Shown here in pieces: positions 1-9,889 of a stretch of 64,000 nt of DNA. This DNA is from Trematomus loennbergii (Eukaryota; Chordata; Actinopteri; Perciformes; Nototheniidae). The notes beneath the pieces are model-generated. The model worked only from the letters and a program-made list of their open reading frames with translations, had not been told where the DNA came from and searched no databases. Every line of letters starts with the position of its first letter. The first letter of the stretch is position 1. The DNA lies in contig JAAOOA010000180.1 in assembly GCA_012861695.1 (NCBI GenBank), positions 248,001 to 312,000 on the forward strand, given 5' to 3'. The position numbers and the translations under genes were made by a program.

Positions 1-246
1 CAATACTGCACTATTAACCATTTAAAATAACATTTTACTGATAATACTAACGATATTTTGTACTTAAGTATAGTTGTACATGCAGGATATGTATTTATGG
101 GTTATTTGAACACACTGTATTGATGTGTTCTTTTACTTCAAGTACTTTGTTGTGCTTGTTTGTAGCTACATGTCTGTTCCTGTCTTCCTGTAATATGTTC
201 TCCTGTGTAACTTGATCGAAGGGAGCTGCAAACAGGGAGGGACCTC
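1..246. other. Upstream flank of NLR copy A, no gene seen
   Basis: AT-rich sequence with no convincing coding exon. It immediately precedes the leader exon of copy A, so the promoter of that copy should lie here or just beyond the window edge. No TATA box is clear enough to call. Confidence 0.5.
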
Positions 247-258
247 GAAAGTGAAAGT
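247..258 (+). promoter_or_regulatory. IRF/ISRE-like site upstream of copy A leader
   Basis: GAAAGTGAAAGT fits the interferon-regulatory-factor consensus GAAANNGAAANN exactly. It lies about 60 bases before the leader-exon splice donor, where a proximal promoter or 5' UTR element of an interferon-responsive gene would sit. The matching place in copy B is replaced by the tail of a LINE. Binding is inferred from the motif only. Confidence 0.45.
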
Positions 259-261
259 AAG

Positions 262-317
262 TGAGTAACAGACAGACTCCATTTCACACGTTGACAGAGC
301 AGCAGAAAGAGAACAGG
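262..317 (+). other. Non-coding leader exon of NLR copy A
   Basis: The segment from about 262 to a donor reading AGG/GTGAGT at 318 is almost identical to 25640-25695 in front of copy B, and the similarity continues into the following intron. It has no useful start codon in frame with the next exon, whose own ATG is at 5373, so it is read as 5' UTR. The 5' limit is a guess; only the donor is well supported. Confidence 0.5.
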
Positions 318-900
318 GTGAGTGTTAAAACCAGGCTCTGCTGGGGTTTCCTAAACAATTCATGTTTACTCTGTTTGACTTTATCTCTGAAAAATACAGT
401 CTCGATAAAAAAGCAACGCCTTAGAGTCCGATGTGGCATATTGAAATGTTGTAGGTCTAAACTTCCCCTTTCACGTCCGTGTGTCTGCGCCATCATGGTT
501 ACATAACTATACAGACTTATGTGTTGTTGTTAGTGGTGTTAGTTGATTTAAAACAAAAAGTAATCGCGTAAATCACGATCATAAACTAATTAATCTTCAT
601 AAATCAGAAGTTTTAAATATTAGTAGGCCTGTTAACTTGTATTTTGGAGAGATATAAAACAAATACATCGTGTGTTGTAGTCTAATAAAGCGGTCCATGA
701 AAAACTGCTGAGAGAAATAAGAGGGGTTTGAATCCGTGTATCTACCGTCCATTTGTTTTTCTTTATTCAACAAGTAAACGGAAGAGCGTCTGAGGGCTTT
801 TTAACTTACTAAAAATGGTCTGAGGCCCAATCCCAAACCACACCCTACCCCTACCCCTACACACTCCCCCTCCGTGACGAGTGAACTCCGTGGAGTGACG
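318..900 (+). other. Start of intron 1 of copy A
   Basis: Up to about 726 this matches intron 1 of copy B (25696-26108). It then diverges into repeat-derived sequence, including a C/A-rich stretch of CCCTACCCCTACCCC type near 841-865. No exon is seen. Confidence 0.6.
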
Positions 901-904
901 TTCG

Positions 905-954
905 CAGCTCAACGAGGCTCCCTCCTGTCAGATGGAGGGAGCCTCGTTGAGCTG
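905..954. repeat. Perfect 21-bp inverted repeat (hairpin)
   Basis: Arms 905-925 and 934-954 are exact reverse complements around an 8-base loop. It lies in intron 1 of copy A next to a larger foldback element and is probably part of a degenerate DNA transposon. Confidence 0.85.
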
Positions 955-1025
955 ATGTCCGGTCACCTGATCGACTTATTCGTGCCCTTCCTGCTTCTGG
1001 AGTACCGGCACGTGAAGCTGTGTGC

Positions 1026-1505
1026 GCAGCTATTCATTTTTGAGTGCGCAATTAATAGTGCCTTTACGGTAAGCTGACACTGTTTGACTCAGTCCTAGTT
1101 TGACTGCTACAATAAAATGAAGTAGGCTACTTTTACTGTGTACTACTCTCTCAAAGTCCCTGAGAACAAACTCATGCCACTTCTGCTATATTTGATGAGA
1201 TAAAATGATTTGTATCCATAAGTTCTTAATAAAAGTAGGCTACTTTTATTGTATTTGTGGTAGTAGTCTAACAAGTACTGAGTCCAACACTACCAATTTT
1301 ATTAAGAACTTATGGATAAAAATTATTTTATCTCATCAAATATAGCAGAAGTGGCATGAGTTTGTTCTCAGGGACTTTGAGAGAGTAGTACACAGTAAAA
1401 GTAACCTACTTCATTTTATTGTAGCAGTCAAACTAGGACTGAGTCAAACAGTGTCAGTTTACCGTAAAGGCGCTATTAATTGCGCACTCAAAAATGAATA
1501 GCTGC
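1026..1505. mobile_element. Foldback element with ~209-bp inverted arms
   Basis: The arms 1026-1234 and 1297-1505 are near-perfect reverse complements with a 62-base spacer. The outer tips share GCAGCTATTC and its complement. There is no coding capacity. Arm length and structure suggest a foldback-type or MITE-type element; no target duplication was identified. The corresponding intron of copy B lacks it. Confidence 0.7.
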
Positions 1506-2198
1506 TGATTTGACCAAGCGAACGCGAGAGACGGCTGAGTTGACCGCAGTTATGCAACAGCAACCGAAGCTAAACTGATTATCTTGACTACTTGTTGCTA
1601 TCCTATTGTGGCATAAGCCGTTTTCTACAGGCACATTTTACCTTTTCATTATGATTCTACTTGTGATAGTCGGACATGACAACCTGTGCAGCCCATGTAT
1701 TGATTCCATCTGATAGCTGCTATAATACAAAACAAAATGTCTGCCTGCTCTCCACAATGATCAATGACAGAGAACGGATGGTCAAAGTAAGGTACAAATA
1801 AACAGAATCACACGAAGCCTGGTTAGTGTTGCCTGACTTTATAAAGTGTGTTTGTTTATAAGTGTGTGGTTGCCTTCTAGTCACTTTGCTCAGCGCTACT
1901 GCTTGTTACAACTTTCATTTTCCGTACTCGCCATAAACTGTTATTATGGCTCAGGTTAATCTCGCCCCCTTCCGACGTGAGCGTGGTTCTTGGTTCTTGC
2001 CGGGCAGCCAAGTGGGGTCAGCTAAGAACCGGTGTTCGGTGTTTAGAGCCGGCTCCGCTGCGGCTGAAACAGGAAGAACCAGAGCTCAATCAGGCTGAGT
2101 GTGAAACAAGAGCTATTGAGTCAGTGTTGCGGTGCTGTTGCTTTGGTCTGGATCTGTGAGCTAACCACGCCCCGTTCATTTGCATATAAGAAATGGAA
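1506..2198. other. Intron 1 of copy A, unassigned
   Basis: Non-coding sequence, with a GC-richer patch near 1961-2160 that resembles an old dispersed repeat. No conserved exon, and no match to copy B was noticed. Confidence 0.4.
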
Positions 2199-2205
2199 AT
2201 GTGTC

Positions 2206-2285
2206 ATTATGAAATACAAGTCCCCTGAAATAAATAAATGTGTCAGTATGAAATACAAGTCCCCTGAAATAAATAAATATGTCTG
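2206..2285. repeat. Two-copy direct repeat, about 40 bp
   Basis: The motif ATGAAATACAAGTCCCCTGA followed by AATAAATAAAT occurs twice in succession (from 2209 and from 2249). It is probably the tail of a dispersed element. Confidence 0.6.
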
Positions 2286-3073
2286 TTAGTACACATTTAC
2301 TGACACAAACATTTGTATCATCTGTTGTAGACCCAAATACATTAAATAAAATAAGAACTCATTCTCAAAAAAGATAAACGCCATTCTTAAAATGTATAAA
2401 CGAACAATAGTTGGATTAATATTGATTAGAGTGCACAATAGAAATAAAATAATTCAGAGAAGAAAGAGATATGTTATCTATCAAAACCCAGTTAGATTAA
2501 CATTCATTGGATTGCACACTTTGTTTGTTTGTGTGGATATGTAGCAAATTGTTAAATAGCACTTAATGACTGACTGAATGGAAATGACAATAAATGAAAA
2601 CGAAAAAGCGATCATGGAAATGTTTCCAATAAATGAATAAAATAATTTTTGACCACTTTGTTGTTCAGATATATCACATATTTGTAACTGAATGATGCAT
2701 TCATTGAAACAGAACACAGTATGAACTGAGGAGTGAGTCTCGTGAGTTTCATGTGTTTTCTTCACTCCGCTGGGAAACTCTGCTCTCATGTCAAGAAGCA
2801 TCAGATCAGTGCATGCGCTGCATCGTCCAATCAGTGAGCGATACACAGTAAGGGGGCGGGGCGAGTGTCTGAGGATTTCACCGGAGGATGGTCTGGTGGT
2901 TCCTCGGTTATCGCTCCTCCATTATCGCTCCTCGGTCCTCCGGTAGATATAAGTGCCATGGGACGCTACTCAAGATGGCGCAGACAAATCAACTTCCGGT
3001 GAGACCGAGGACCGACGAGCGAGGAAATGAAAATAACCGACCTGAGACGCAGCCCAGGAGAGGCTTCTCAATA
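2286..3073. other. Intron 1 of copy A, dispersed-repeat debris
   Basis: AT-rich up to about 2690, then GC-richer sequence rich in CTCC/GAGG from 2880. Open frames here show no domain and no splice context. Confidence 0.4.
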
Positions 3074-3190
3074 CTTTAATTTCCCCTCCTCGACTCCCCT
3101 CCTCGACTCCTATCCTCGAGACTTAGTCCCGCCCACAGGAGATGCGAGCGGAGGAGTCGAGGAGGGGAACCGAGGAGAGAGGAGGAGAAA
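3074..3190. repeat. Imperfect GC-rich inverted repeat
   Basis: TTTAATTTCCCCTCCTCGAC near 3075 is mirrored by GTCGAGGAGGGGAA near 3157 and GGAGAAATTAAA at the end. It forms a long imperfect hairpin abutting the TTAA where the next element begins. Confidence 0.6.
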
Positions 3191-3194
3191 TTAA

Positions 3195-4150
3195 AGTGGA
3201 CCTATCATGCTATATTTAAATGATATATTGTAGGGCCATACCTATATAAGGTATATTTATACGTTTCTGTTTTCAAAATACCAAACAGATCATGCATTTT
3301 AGCCATGCCTCATTTCGCTCTATGTGCTGTTTGCTGTCTACGGGTCTGATTCTGCTGACCACGCCCCCCTGCAGGAGAGGGGAGACGTGCTCTGATCAGC
3401 TGCTGGGCTGTCAGGAGAGGGGGAGAAAAAGAGATCTCCGTCCTCCGTGTTTTATTATATAGAGTCGTTATTCATTTGTTTTAAAGCTCAATAAATAACA
3501 AAGAAGACCTTTGACCGGCACTTTTCTAATTTTGTCCGGAAGATTTAAACTTTAACGGACATCTTGACCGGCGAAAGAAACTGAAACTGAAACTCTGCCG
3601 CACGGTCCCCTCGTTCCTTGGAAGAGGCGGAGAGGTGGGTGTTCGTCATCTGCTGGTGGACTAAACGGAGAGAATTACAGTGCTTGCCTCGACGGGGAGG
3701 GATTGCATTGAATTAAAGCAGCGGGAGCAAACGCTTGCCTCGGGGAGGGAGAAAAAAAGCCACAGCGGAGAATAAACAGAAGGGTAACCATGGTAACTAT
3801 GGGCGGGAAGTCTTCTTCGCTGCTTTTGTGGCAGACTACAGCGCCACTTACAGGCCTGGCATATGTACTACAGCGTCTCCAGCGCTTTCAAACGGCAATG
3901 GCCGGCCGTGGCCCAACCCCACATTCCCCTGATAGGTGGAGAGTTGGCCCAATAGCCGTAGCGCCACTTTACTGACGACATAGAAGTGTTCAAATCTGGA
4001 TCAGTTTTGATCAGATCCGTTGCAGACCCTTTTTTAGAGATTTGGGTATGGAGGAAATAGAGAGGGTTGTGTTTTCTGACACTTGGTGAGTTCCCTGGAA
4101 CACCGGGGACACGTATTCATGTAGAAAAGACGTACACAAGTGCATTTTGC
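3195..4150 (-). mobile_element. TTAA-target MITE, GGACCTATCATGC family, long form, right end lost
   Basis: It is preceded by TTAA at 3191-3194 and begins AGTGGACCTATCATGC. Its far end (4118-4150) is the reverse complement of the start of the copy at 4310, but the last bases of the terminal repeat are missing where a minisatellite follows. At 956 bases it is longer than the 396- and 488-base relatives and carries extra internal sequence, including an ISRE-like triple GAAA motif. TTAA targeting is typical of the piggyBac superfamily; no transposase is present. Confidence 0.72.
3577..3594 (+). promoter_or_regulatory. Triple GAAACT array, strong ISRE match inside a MITE
   Basis: GAAACTGAAACTGAAACT holds two overlapping perfect GAAANNGAAACT matches, the core bound by IRF proteins and ISGF3. 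It lies in the extra internal part of the long MITE within intron 1 of copy A, about 3.3 kb after the leader exon. No equivalent was seen in copy B. Activity is inferred from the motif only. Confidence 0.45.
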
Positions 4151-4305
4151 ACTGGTCTTGTACTTGAGTAAAAGTAGAAGTACTCAGATCTTGTACTTGA
4201 GTAAAAGTAGAAGTACCAGAGTGTAGGAATACTCTGTTACAGTAAAAGTCCTGCTTTCAAAAGGTTCCTCAAGTGAAAGTAGAAAAGTATTATCATCAAA
4301 TATAG
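4151..4305. repeat. Short 33-bp minisatellite and flank
   Basis: Two units containing TACTTGAGTAAAAGTAGAAG lead into CAGAGTGTAGGAATACTCTG. The same block is in copy B at 26370-26575 and in the large arrays at 18898 and 56644, so it is a dispersed element with an internal minisatellite. Confidence 0.8.
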
Positions 4306-4309
4306 TTAA

Positions 4310-4705
4310 AGGGGACCTATCATGCAAAATGCACTTGTGTACGTCTTTTCTACATGAATATGTGTCCCCGGTGTTCCAGGGAACTCACCAAGTGTCAGAA
4401 AACACAACCCTCTCTATTTTCCTCCATACCCAAATCTCAAAAAAAGGGGCTGCAACGGATCTGATAAAAACTGATCCAGATTTGAACACTGTCCTGACGT
4501 CAGGACGGTGGCGCTACGGCTATTGGGCCAACTCCACCAATCAGGAGGAGACAGCCACGGACATTGCCGTTCTAAAGCGCTGGAGACGCTGTAGTACATA
4601 TGCCAGGCCAGTAGGTGGTGCTGTTCTCACTGAATCTGTATAAATATGCCTTATATAGGTATGATCCTACACTATATTATTCAAATATAGCATGATAGGT
4701 CCACT
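4310..4705 (+). mobile_element. TTAA-target MITE, GGACCTATCATGC family, private to copy A
   Basis: It is flanked by TTAA at 4306-4309 and 4706-4709. The terminal repeats are AGGGGACCTATCATGC and GCATGATAGGTCCACT. Copy B has the site near 26573 without the element, so insertion followed the duplication or was lost cleanly from B. Non-autonomous, piggyBac-like by target site. Confidence 0.85.
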
Positions 4706-4709
4706 TTAA

Positions 4710-5350
4710 AGTAGCGACAGTAAAAGTAGTCATTGTGCAGATTGGTCCATTTCAGAATAATATATATGATATGTTTTATAATGATTGATCATGAATGTGT
4801 TCTCAAAGCTGGTAAAGGTGCAGCTAGTTTGAATGACTTTGTATACTGCAGGGTAGCTTGTGAATTTACTGCAGGTGGAACTAAAGTCTGATTCAACACT
4901 TGATTATATTTCACATCATTCATCCACATCTGTAAAGTAACTAAAGGTATTAAACATGTAGTGGAGGAAAAGTACACAATTTACCTCTGAACTGTAGTGG
5001 AGTAGAAGTACACAGTAGTGGAACATTGAAATAAAGTACAGGTCCCTCAAAATTGTACTTAAGTACAGTACTTGATTAAATGTACATGTAGCTTGTTCCA
5101 GTTCCTCTCTTTCCTTGACTTCCACTGCCGTGCAATTCATGTTAAAATACCTGCTGGAATTACGAAGGAAGTTTGGGTGAAACTTGGTAATATGATTCAT
5201 TTTATGTTTTGACACGTTAAGGTTTGCAGATTATTCTCAACCATTCACGTTTTCTTTGACAGCACACATTTAAACCAAAATGTATCATATGATGGATTTG
5301 ATTGAAATGCTTGCATTATAAAGTGTGTGTGTTTATGTATTTGTCTCCAG
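4710..5350. other. Intron 1 of copy A, 3' part
   Basis: Shared with copy B (27043-27599). It includes AGTACTT-rich sequence near 5040-5075 that looks like the far end of the minisatellite-bearing element. The segment ends in the acceptor TTGTCTCCAG. Confidence 0.6.
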
Positions 5351-5473
5351 GGTTACTAGTTCATCTCTCAGGATGGAGAACATGAGAGATTTGGATGATG
5401 AGGAGGAGGACAAATCTTCAGTGTCCAGAAAACCTCCAGATTTGAGTAATACACTTGGAGCATCTGCCACAAG
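5351..5473 (+). CDS. NLR copy A, first coding exon (acidic N-terminus)
   Basis: The exon lies between acceptor CTCCAG and donor GTAAGA. The ATG at 5373 opens MENMRDLDDEEEDKSS and continues 33 codons plus two bases, ending in phase 2, which matches all following exons. The same exon starts fish NLRC3-like proteins of this type; it has no death-fold domain. It is nearly identical to the copy B exon 27600-27722, where one D is replaced by E. Confidence 0.72.
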
Positions 5474-5725
5474 GTAAGAGTCTGTTTCTGCTGTGAGCTG
5501 ACCTGAAGAGGAGTCTGATTTGATCTGTTTAGTAAATCAACTTGGAACATGTAGAACTTTTCACTCTCACAAAGAATTGTAACAACAGAAACCCACAAAA
5601 CACGACTTAAAACCTGAAAGTTCAGAGCAAGTCCAAAAACCTTTAATAAGGTAAAATCTGCTGAAATGAAAAGCTGCCCTTTACAAGAACTAGTGATGTG
5701 TGTTAAACATTTGTTGTTTCCACAG

Positions 5726-5830
5726 ACAGAGAGCAGCGTCTCCAGTCCCCAGCTGTCTGTCTCTGAAGAGTGACCGGTCTATGGGTCAACCTCTCTACTT
5801 CAGTAATGAACCTGGACCCCCAGACACAAA
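5726..5830 (+). CDS. NLR copy A, VPSC-repeat exon 1
   Basis: A 105-base phase 2-2 exon encoding a unit with the motif SPVPSCLSLKSD followed by LYFSNEPGPPDTK. Such repeated exons lie between the start and the effector or FISNA part of fish NLRC3-like proteins. Their function is unknown; the spacing of S, K and D suggests a short linear motif. The exon length lets units be added or lost without changing frame. Confidence 0.75.
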
Positions 5831-6153
5831 GTAAGAGTCTGTTTCTGCTGTGAACTGACCTGAAGAGGATTCAGTTTTTGTGCCATGTGATAATCTAAAC
5901 TGTTCTCTAAATAATGACATGAGCGTGGAGGCTTACAGAACAGAAACACAGTTTGGTCAATTACAGTCAATTTAAACATGCAAGACTTTTCACTGTTACA
6001 AATGAATTGTAACAACAGAAACCCTCAAGCATGACTCAAAACCTGAAAGTTCAGAGCAAGTCCAAAAACCATTAATCGGGTAAACTGGCTGAAATCAAAC
6101 GCTGCTTTTTACAAGAACTAGTGATGTGTGTTAAACATTTGTTGTTTCCACAG

Positions 6154-6258
6154 ACAGAGAGCAGAGTCTCCAGTCCCCAGCTGCCTGTCTCTGAAGAGTG
6201 ACTGGTCTATGGAGAACCCTCTCTACTTCAGTAATGAACCTGGACCCCCAGACACAAA
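6154..6258 (+). CDS. NLR copy A, VPSC-repeat exon 2
   Basis: A second 105-base exon close to the one at 5726, including its upstream intron ending TTGTTGTTTCCACAG. It encodes SPVPSCLSLKSDWSM and ends DTK before GTAAGA. The surrounding introns are also duplicated, so the pair arose by local tandem duplication. Confidence 0.75.
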
Positions 6259-6295
6259 GTAAGAGTCTGTTCTGCTGTGAACTGACCTGACAAAC

Positions 6296-6316
6296 ATATA
6301 GATATAGATATATAAT

Positions 6317-6384
<68 letters not shown>

Positions 6385-6397
6385 CTGTATATATCTC
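6296..6397. repeat. AT dinucleotide microsatellite
   Basis: An almost pure (AT)n tract in the intron after VPSC exon 2. Copy B lacks it at the equivalent place. Confidence 0.9.
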
Positions 6398-6460
6398 TCT
6401 ATATATGCCATCTGATCATTTTAAACTCTTCTTTAATAATTACACGAGTGCAGTAGCCCT

Positions 6461-6660
6461 CAGTATAGAAACTCAGTAGAGCTCAGTATAGAAACCCAGT
6501 AGAGCTCAGTATAGAAACTCAGTAGAGCTCAGTATAGAAACTCAGTAGAGCTCAGTATAGAAACCCAGTAGAGCTCAGTACAGAAACTCAGTAGAGCTCA
6601 GTATAGAAACTCAGTAGAGCTCAGTATAGAAACTCAGTAGAGCTCAGTATAGAAACTCAG
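6461..6660. repeat. 23-bp minisatellite, about 9 copies
   Basis: The unit is built on AGCTCAGTATAGAAACTCAG plus TAG, with C/T variants. The same array in copy B has about 4 units at 29080 and about 3 at 33150, so copy number changed after duplication. Confidence 0.9.
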
Positions 6661-6870
6661 ACGTACTTGAATCAGATAAGGGAAATATCGGCACCTAGAG
6701 CTCTACAGTACTTCATATTGAATTGAAGTTATACATTTATGTGTATCAACCATTGATTGTTAGTTTGACTTTTAATGGAGCAGCCACAATGTTAGCTAAG
6801 TCTAACTCCACTCAATCTAATGTCCATTCAGGAACTAGCATTTTGAAAGTGATTTGCTTTCCATGTTGTG

Positions 6871-7621
6871 TGCAGCGTAGTCAAAACCTGCTTTTTTTAA
6901 ATACGACTATTGGCCAAGACCAAGTCGTTTTTATCTTTTAAAGACCTGGAAAGGGTTATTAACGCCTTTGTTACCTCGAGGTTGGACTACTGCAACGCTC
7001 TGTATGTGGTATGGACCAGGCGTCAATTAAACGCCTGCAGCTAGTGCAGAACGCAGCTGCACGTCTTCTTACTGGCCACAAAAAGCGTGACCACATCACC
7101 CCAATTCTGGCCTCACTGCACTGGCTTCCAGTTCGGTTCAGAATTGATTTTAAAATCCTTTTATTTGTTTTCAAAGCCCTGAATGGGCTGGCTCCAGCCT
7201 ATATAGCTGAACTGCTCCAGCGCTACACCCCAGCCAGAGCTTTAAGGTCTGCTGACCAGCTGCTGCTGATAGTGCCCAAGACCAGGCTCAAAACCCGAGG
7301 GCACCGAGCCTTCGCAGCAGCTGGCCCCAGGCTCTGGAACACTCTGCCCCTCCATGTGAGGTCGGCCCAGACCCTAGGGGTTTTTAAATCTACTCTTAAA
7401 ACACACTTCTTCTCCCTGGCCTTCTAGTCAGAGCGGAGCACGACTCCTGACTTTTCCCTGTGTTTTTTATATATCTGTTGTAATTTTGTCTTTTATTGTG
7501 ATTGTAGTAATGTGTTTTTATGTGATTGTAGTTTTTATTACATGTACAGCACTTTGGCCCGACCAAAATCGCTTTTAAATGTGCTTTATAAATAAACTTT
7601 GATTTGATTTGATTTTATTTG
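6871..7621 (+). mobile_element. 5'-truncated L2-like LINE end, private to copy A
   Basis: The reading frame from 7011 to 7427 encodes the C-terminal part of a non-LTR reverse transcriptase, with RLQLVQNAAARLL, LHWLPVRFRI and GPRLWNTLPL motifs typical of the L2 group. It ends at LAF, followed by a short UTR and a TTTGATT-type tail at 7592-7621. The element is bounded by the 8-base target duplication ATGTTGTG (6863-6870 and 7622-7629). Copy B has the empty site near 33417. The 5' end is truncated, as is usual for LINEs. Confidence 0.9.
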
Positions 7622-7629
7622 ATGTTGTG

Positions 7630-7947
7630 GACAGACCTGACAAAGTGTTCACTGCTTTTACAAATTGGAATCATTATGTAGTTATTACATAAACAAGTTT
7701 AATTTAGCCGTAGTAAACTTGTGAGGTACAGTGAACATGCTGTAGGCGATGATGTTACAGACAGAAGGGCGTTTTGTTTCATAATTATATGAATCACTAA
7801 ATATCTACCACTTGGGAACAGTTACCAGGATGAAATCATCTACAGATAAAGAACTTAAACAAAACAAGAATTTGCCAACTTTGGGTTGTACCATTGGTGA
7901 AAATCAGTCCCCGTAAAGTGCTATAAAGGATGTGTTGATCTCCACAG
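7630..7947. other. Intron before the RING exon of copy A
   Basis: Shared closely with copy B (33422-33743). No further exon is visible; it ends in TGATCTCCACAG. Confidence 0.7.
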
Positions 7948-8183
7948 AGGGAAGAGGAAGAGTGGTGTTCCTGTGGAGGAGCAGATGTCCAGCTGTGCTC
8001 TGTGTCAGGACGTCCTGAAGGATCCAGTCTCTACCAGCTGTGGACACTGGTTCTGCAGACAGTGCATCACCTCATACTGGGAGCAGAGACCTCCATCAGG
8101 AGACCCCTGCTGTCCCCAGTGTGGAGAAAGATCCAGAACCAGAGCTGGCCTGCAGACAGCCAGTCAGACCAGAACAGTAACAA
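7948..8183 (+). CDS. NLR copy A, RING finger exon
   Basis: A 236-base exon that enters in phase 2 and leaves in phase 1. It encodes a C3HC4 RING: CALC, then CGHWFCRQC, then CCPQC, with the spacing of TRIM-type RING-HC fingers. RING domains recruit E2 enzymes, so this NLR could act as a ubiquitin E3 ligase (inference). All eight zinc ligands are present. The following sequence ERSRTRAGLQTASQTRTVT links to the FISNA exon. Copy B carries the same exon, with EEQL in place of EEQM. Confidence 0.85.
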
Positions 8184-8237
8184 GTAAGTCTGAACATCTG
8201 TCCAGGGTTTCCCACAGATAGACTTTACTTGGGCTGG

Positions 8238-8310
8238 CCGCCCAGGTATATTAGCGTCCGCCCAGGTATATTAACTTCCGCCCAGGTATATTAACGTCCG
8301 CCCAGGTATA
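8238..8310. repeat. 20-bp minisatellite, 4 copies
   Basis: The unit is CGTCCGCCCAGGTATATTAA with small variants. Copy B has about 11 units at the same intron position (34030-34250). Confidence 0.85.
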
Positions 8311-8328
8311 TTACACCCTCCTTACAAA

Positions 8329-8475
8329 ATAAAAAGCACTTAGATACTAACAAAGCACTTATATACTAACAAAGCACTTATATACTAACAAAGCACTTAT
8401 ATACTAACAAAGCACTTACATACTAACAAAGCACTTATATACTAACAAAGCACTTACATACTAACAAAGCACTTA
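8329..8475. repeat. 19-bp minisatellite, about 8 copies
   Basis: The unit is ACTAACAAAGCACTTATAT. In copy B the same array has grown to roughly 98 units. It lies within a LINE 3' tail, judging from the intact LINE fragment preceding it in copy B. Confidence 0.88.
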
Positions 8476-8522
8476 TCTAAAGCTGTTGAGCATCACTTGA
8501 AATGGTTTGGCTCTATGAAACC

Positions 8523-9290
8523 CAGTGTTGGGACTAACGCGTTACAAACTAACGCGTTACTGTAACGCAACTACCTTTTGCGGTAACTAATAACGTTACT
8601 AGTTACCTATTCCCATTCAGTAACGCCGTTATAGTTACTGTGATTTAAATGGGTGCGTTACTGCGTTACATTATGTGATCCAACTGAACCGAATCTCCGT
8701 GCGGATATAACAGGCGAATACAGTGATGTCCTCTCACAGCACCATGGAAAAGTGAAAGTGACCAGAGAGGAGTGATGATTGGTTAACGCGGGGTAACATT
8801 TCAGGGTAAGCCAATCAGAGACAGAGTTGGGCGGGTCTTGCCTTATGGGGAAAATACACAGACACACAAACACTTGCTAACACACACACATACACGGCAA
8901 CGCCCACCACCAGCACACACACACACAATGGCAGATGCAAGTATCAGCGAGAGCAGCAGCACATTTACAACTTGGAGATATAACCACTATTTTCAATTTG
9001 TGGGGATAAAGGACGCATAAAATATTACGGTCAAATATAAACTGTGTGCAGGACAGAAAGCATTGTCCACGTCGAATAACAGCAACTAACTAATGTACAT
9101 GGGGCTATACAACTAGTCTTACTGTGCCACAGAACAACACAAAACTTGTATTTTTATTGTTATTATTTTTAAAGTAAAGTAAAGTAACTTGTTACTTTAC
9201 TTTTATAATTTAGTAACTAATAAAGTAACTAGTTACTTTTTTGAGAGCAGTAACTATAACTACTTTTTAAAAGTAACTTGCCCAACACTG
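8523..9290 (+). mobile_element. hAT element with BED-finger remnant (ancestral to the duplication)
   Basis: The ends are CAGTGTTGGG and CCCAACACTG, flanked by the 8-base target duplication ATGAAACC (8515-8522 and 9291-9298), the signature of hAT transposons. Inside, from about 8929, is a start MADASISESSS followed by a remnant BED-type zinc finger of hAT transposases, damaged here after FVGIKDA. Copy B has the same element with the same duplication at 37470-38252, so insertion predates the gene duplication. Confidence 0.92.
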
Positions 9291-9298
9291 ATGAAACC

Positions 9299-9889
9299 TG
9301 ATGTACTTATATGATTCTTCAAGTTTGTATCGTCTTGGTCGAATGCACTTATTGTAAGTCGCTTTGGATAAAAGCGTCAGCTAAATGAAATGTAATGTAA
9401 TAATAACGGCCGCCCAAGTATATTTCACGACCTATTTAGGTTTTGTTTTTTTATCCGTCCGCGAGCACTACGCCATCTGTGATCGATGAACTAGTGGACA
9501 ATGATCCCTCGCTCTACGCCTCCTGTACCTGTTCGCTCTGCCATCGTGTGAAGGGTCCGCTAATAAGCGACCAACAGAAAGGGAGACCTTACGAGAAAAA
9601 GAGAAGTCAAATGTTGTTGCACATCACTCATGCGCAACTGCGGCGCAATTATGCGCTCTGCAGTAACCCCGCTGCGACGCTCCGGCAAACTAACAGTTCA
9701 CGAGCGTGCTCCATTAGCACCCCCCCCCCCTGCCGTCGTGCACGGCTACCACCACAAGTATAATTCTGTGGGAAACACTGCTGTCTCCTGGTGTCTTCAG
9801 GCCTGAAAACAGGATTCTTCCTGTTGTGTTGTACATAATATAAGTTCATTTAAAACATTTTTTTATTCTCACGTTTCCTTCTCTTTCAG
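9299..9889. other. Intron between RING and FISNA-NACHT exons, copy A
   Basis: It contains a widespread teleost repeat end, TTGTAAGTCGCTTTGGATAA near 9352, then a further 20-bp-array relative near 9410 and a C-homopolymer at 9720-9730. It ends with the acceptor TTCTCTTTCAG. Copy B matches throughout. Confidence 0.65.

Noticed and set aside
6223..6411. Minus-strand frame rich in Y and I
   Set aside because: It is translated AT microsatellite.
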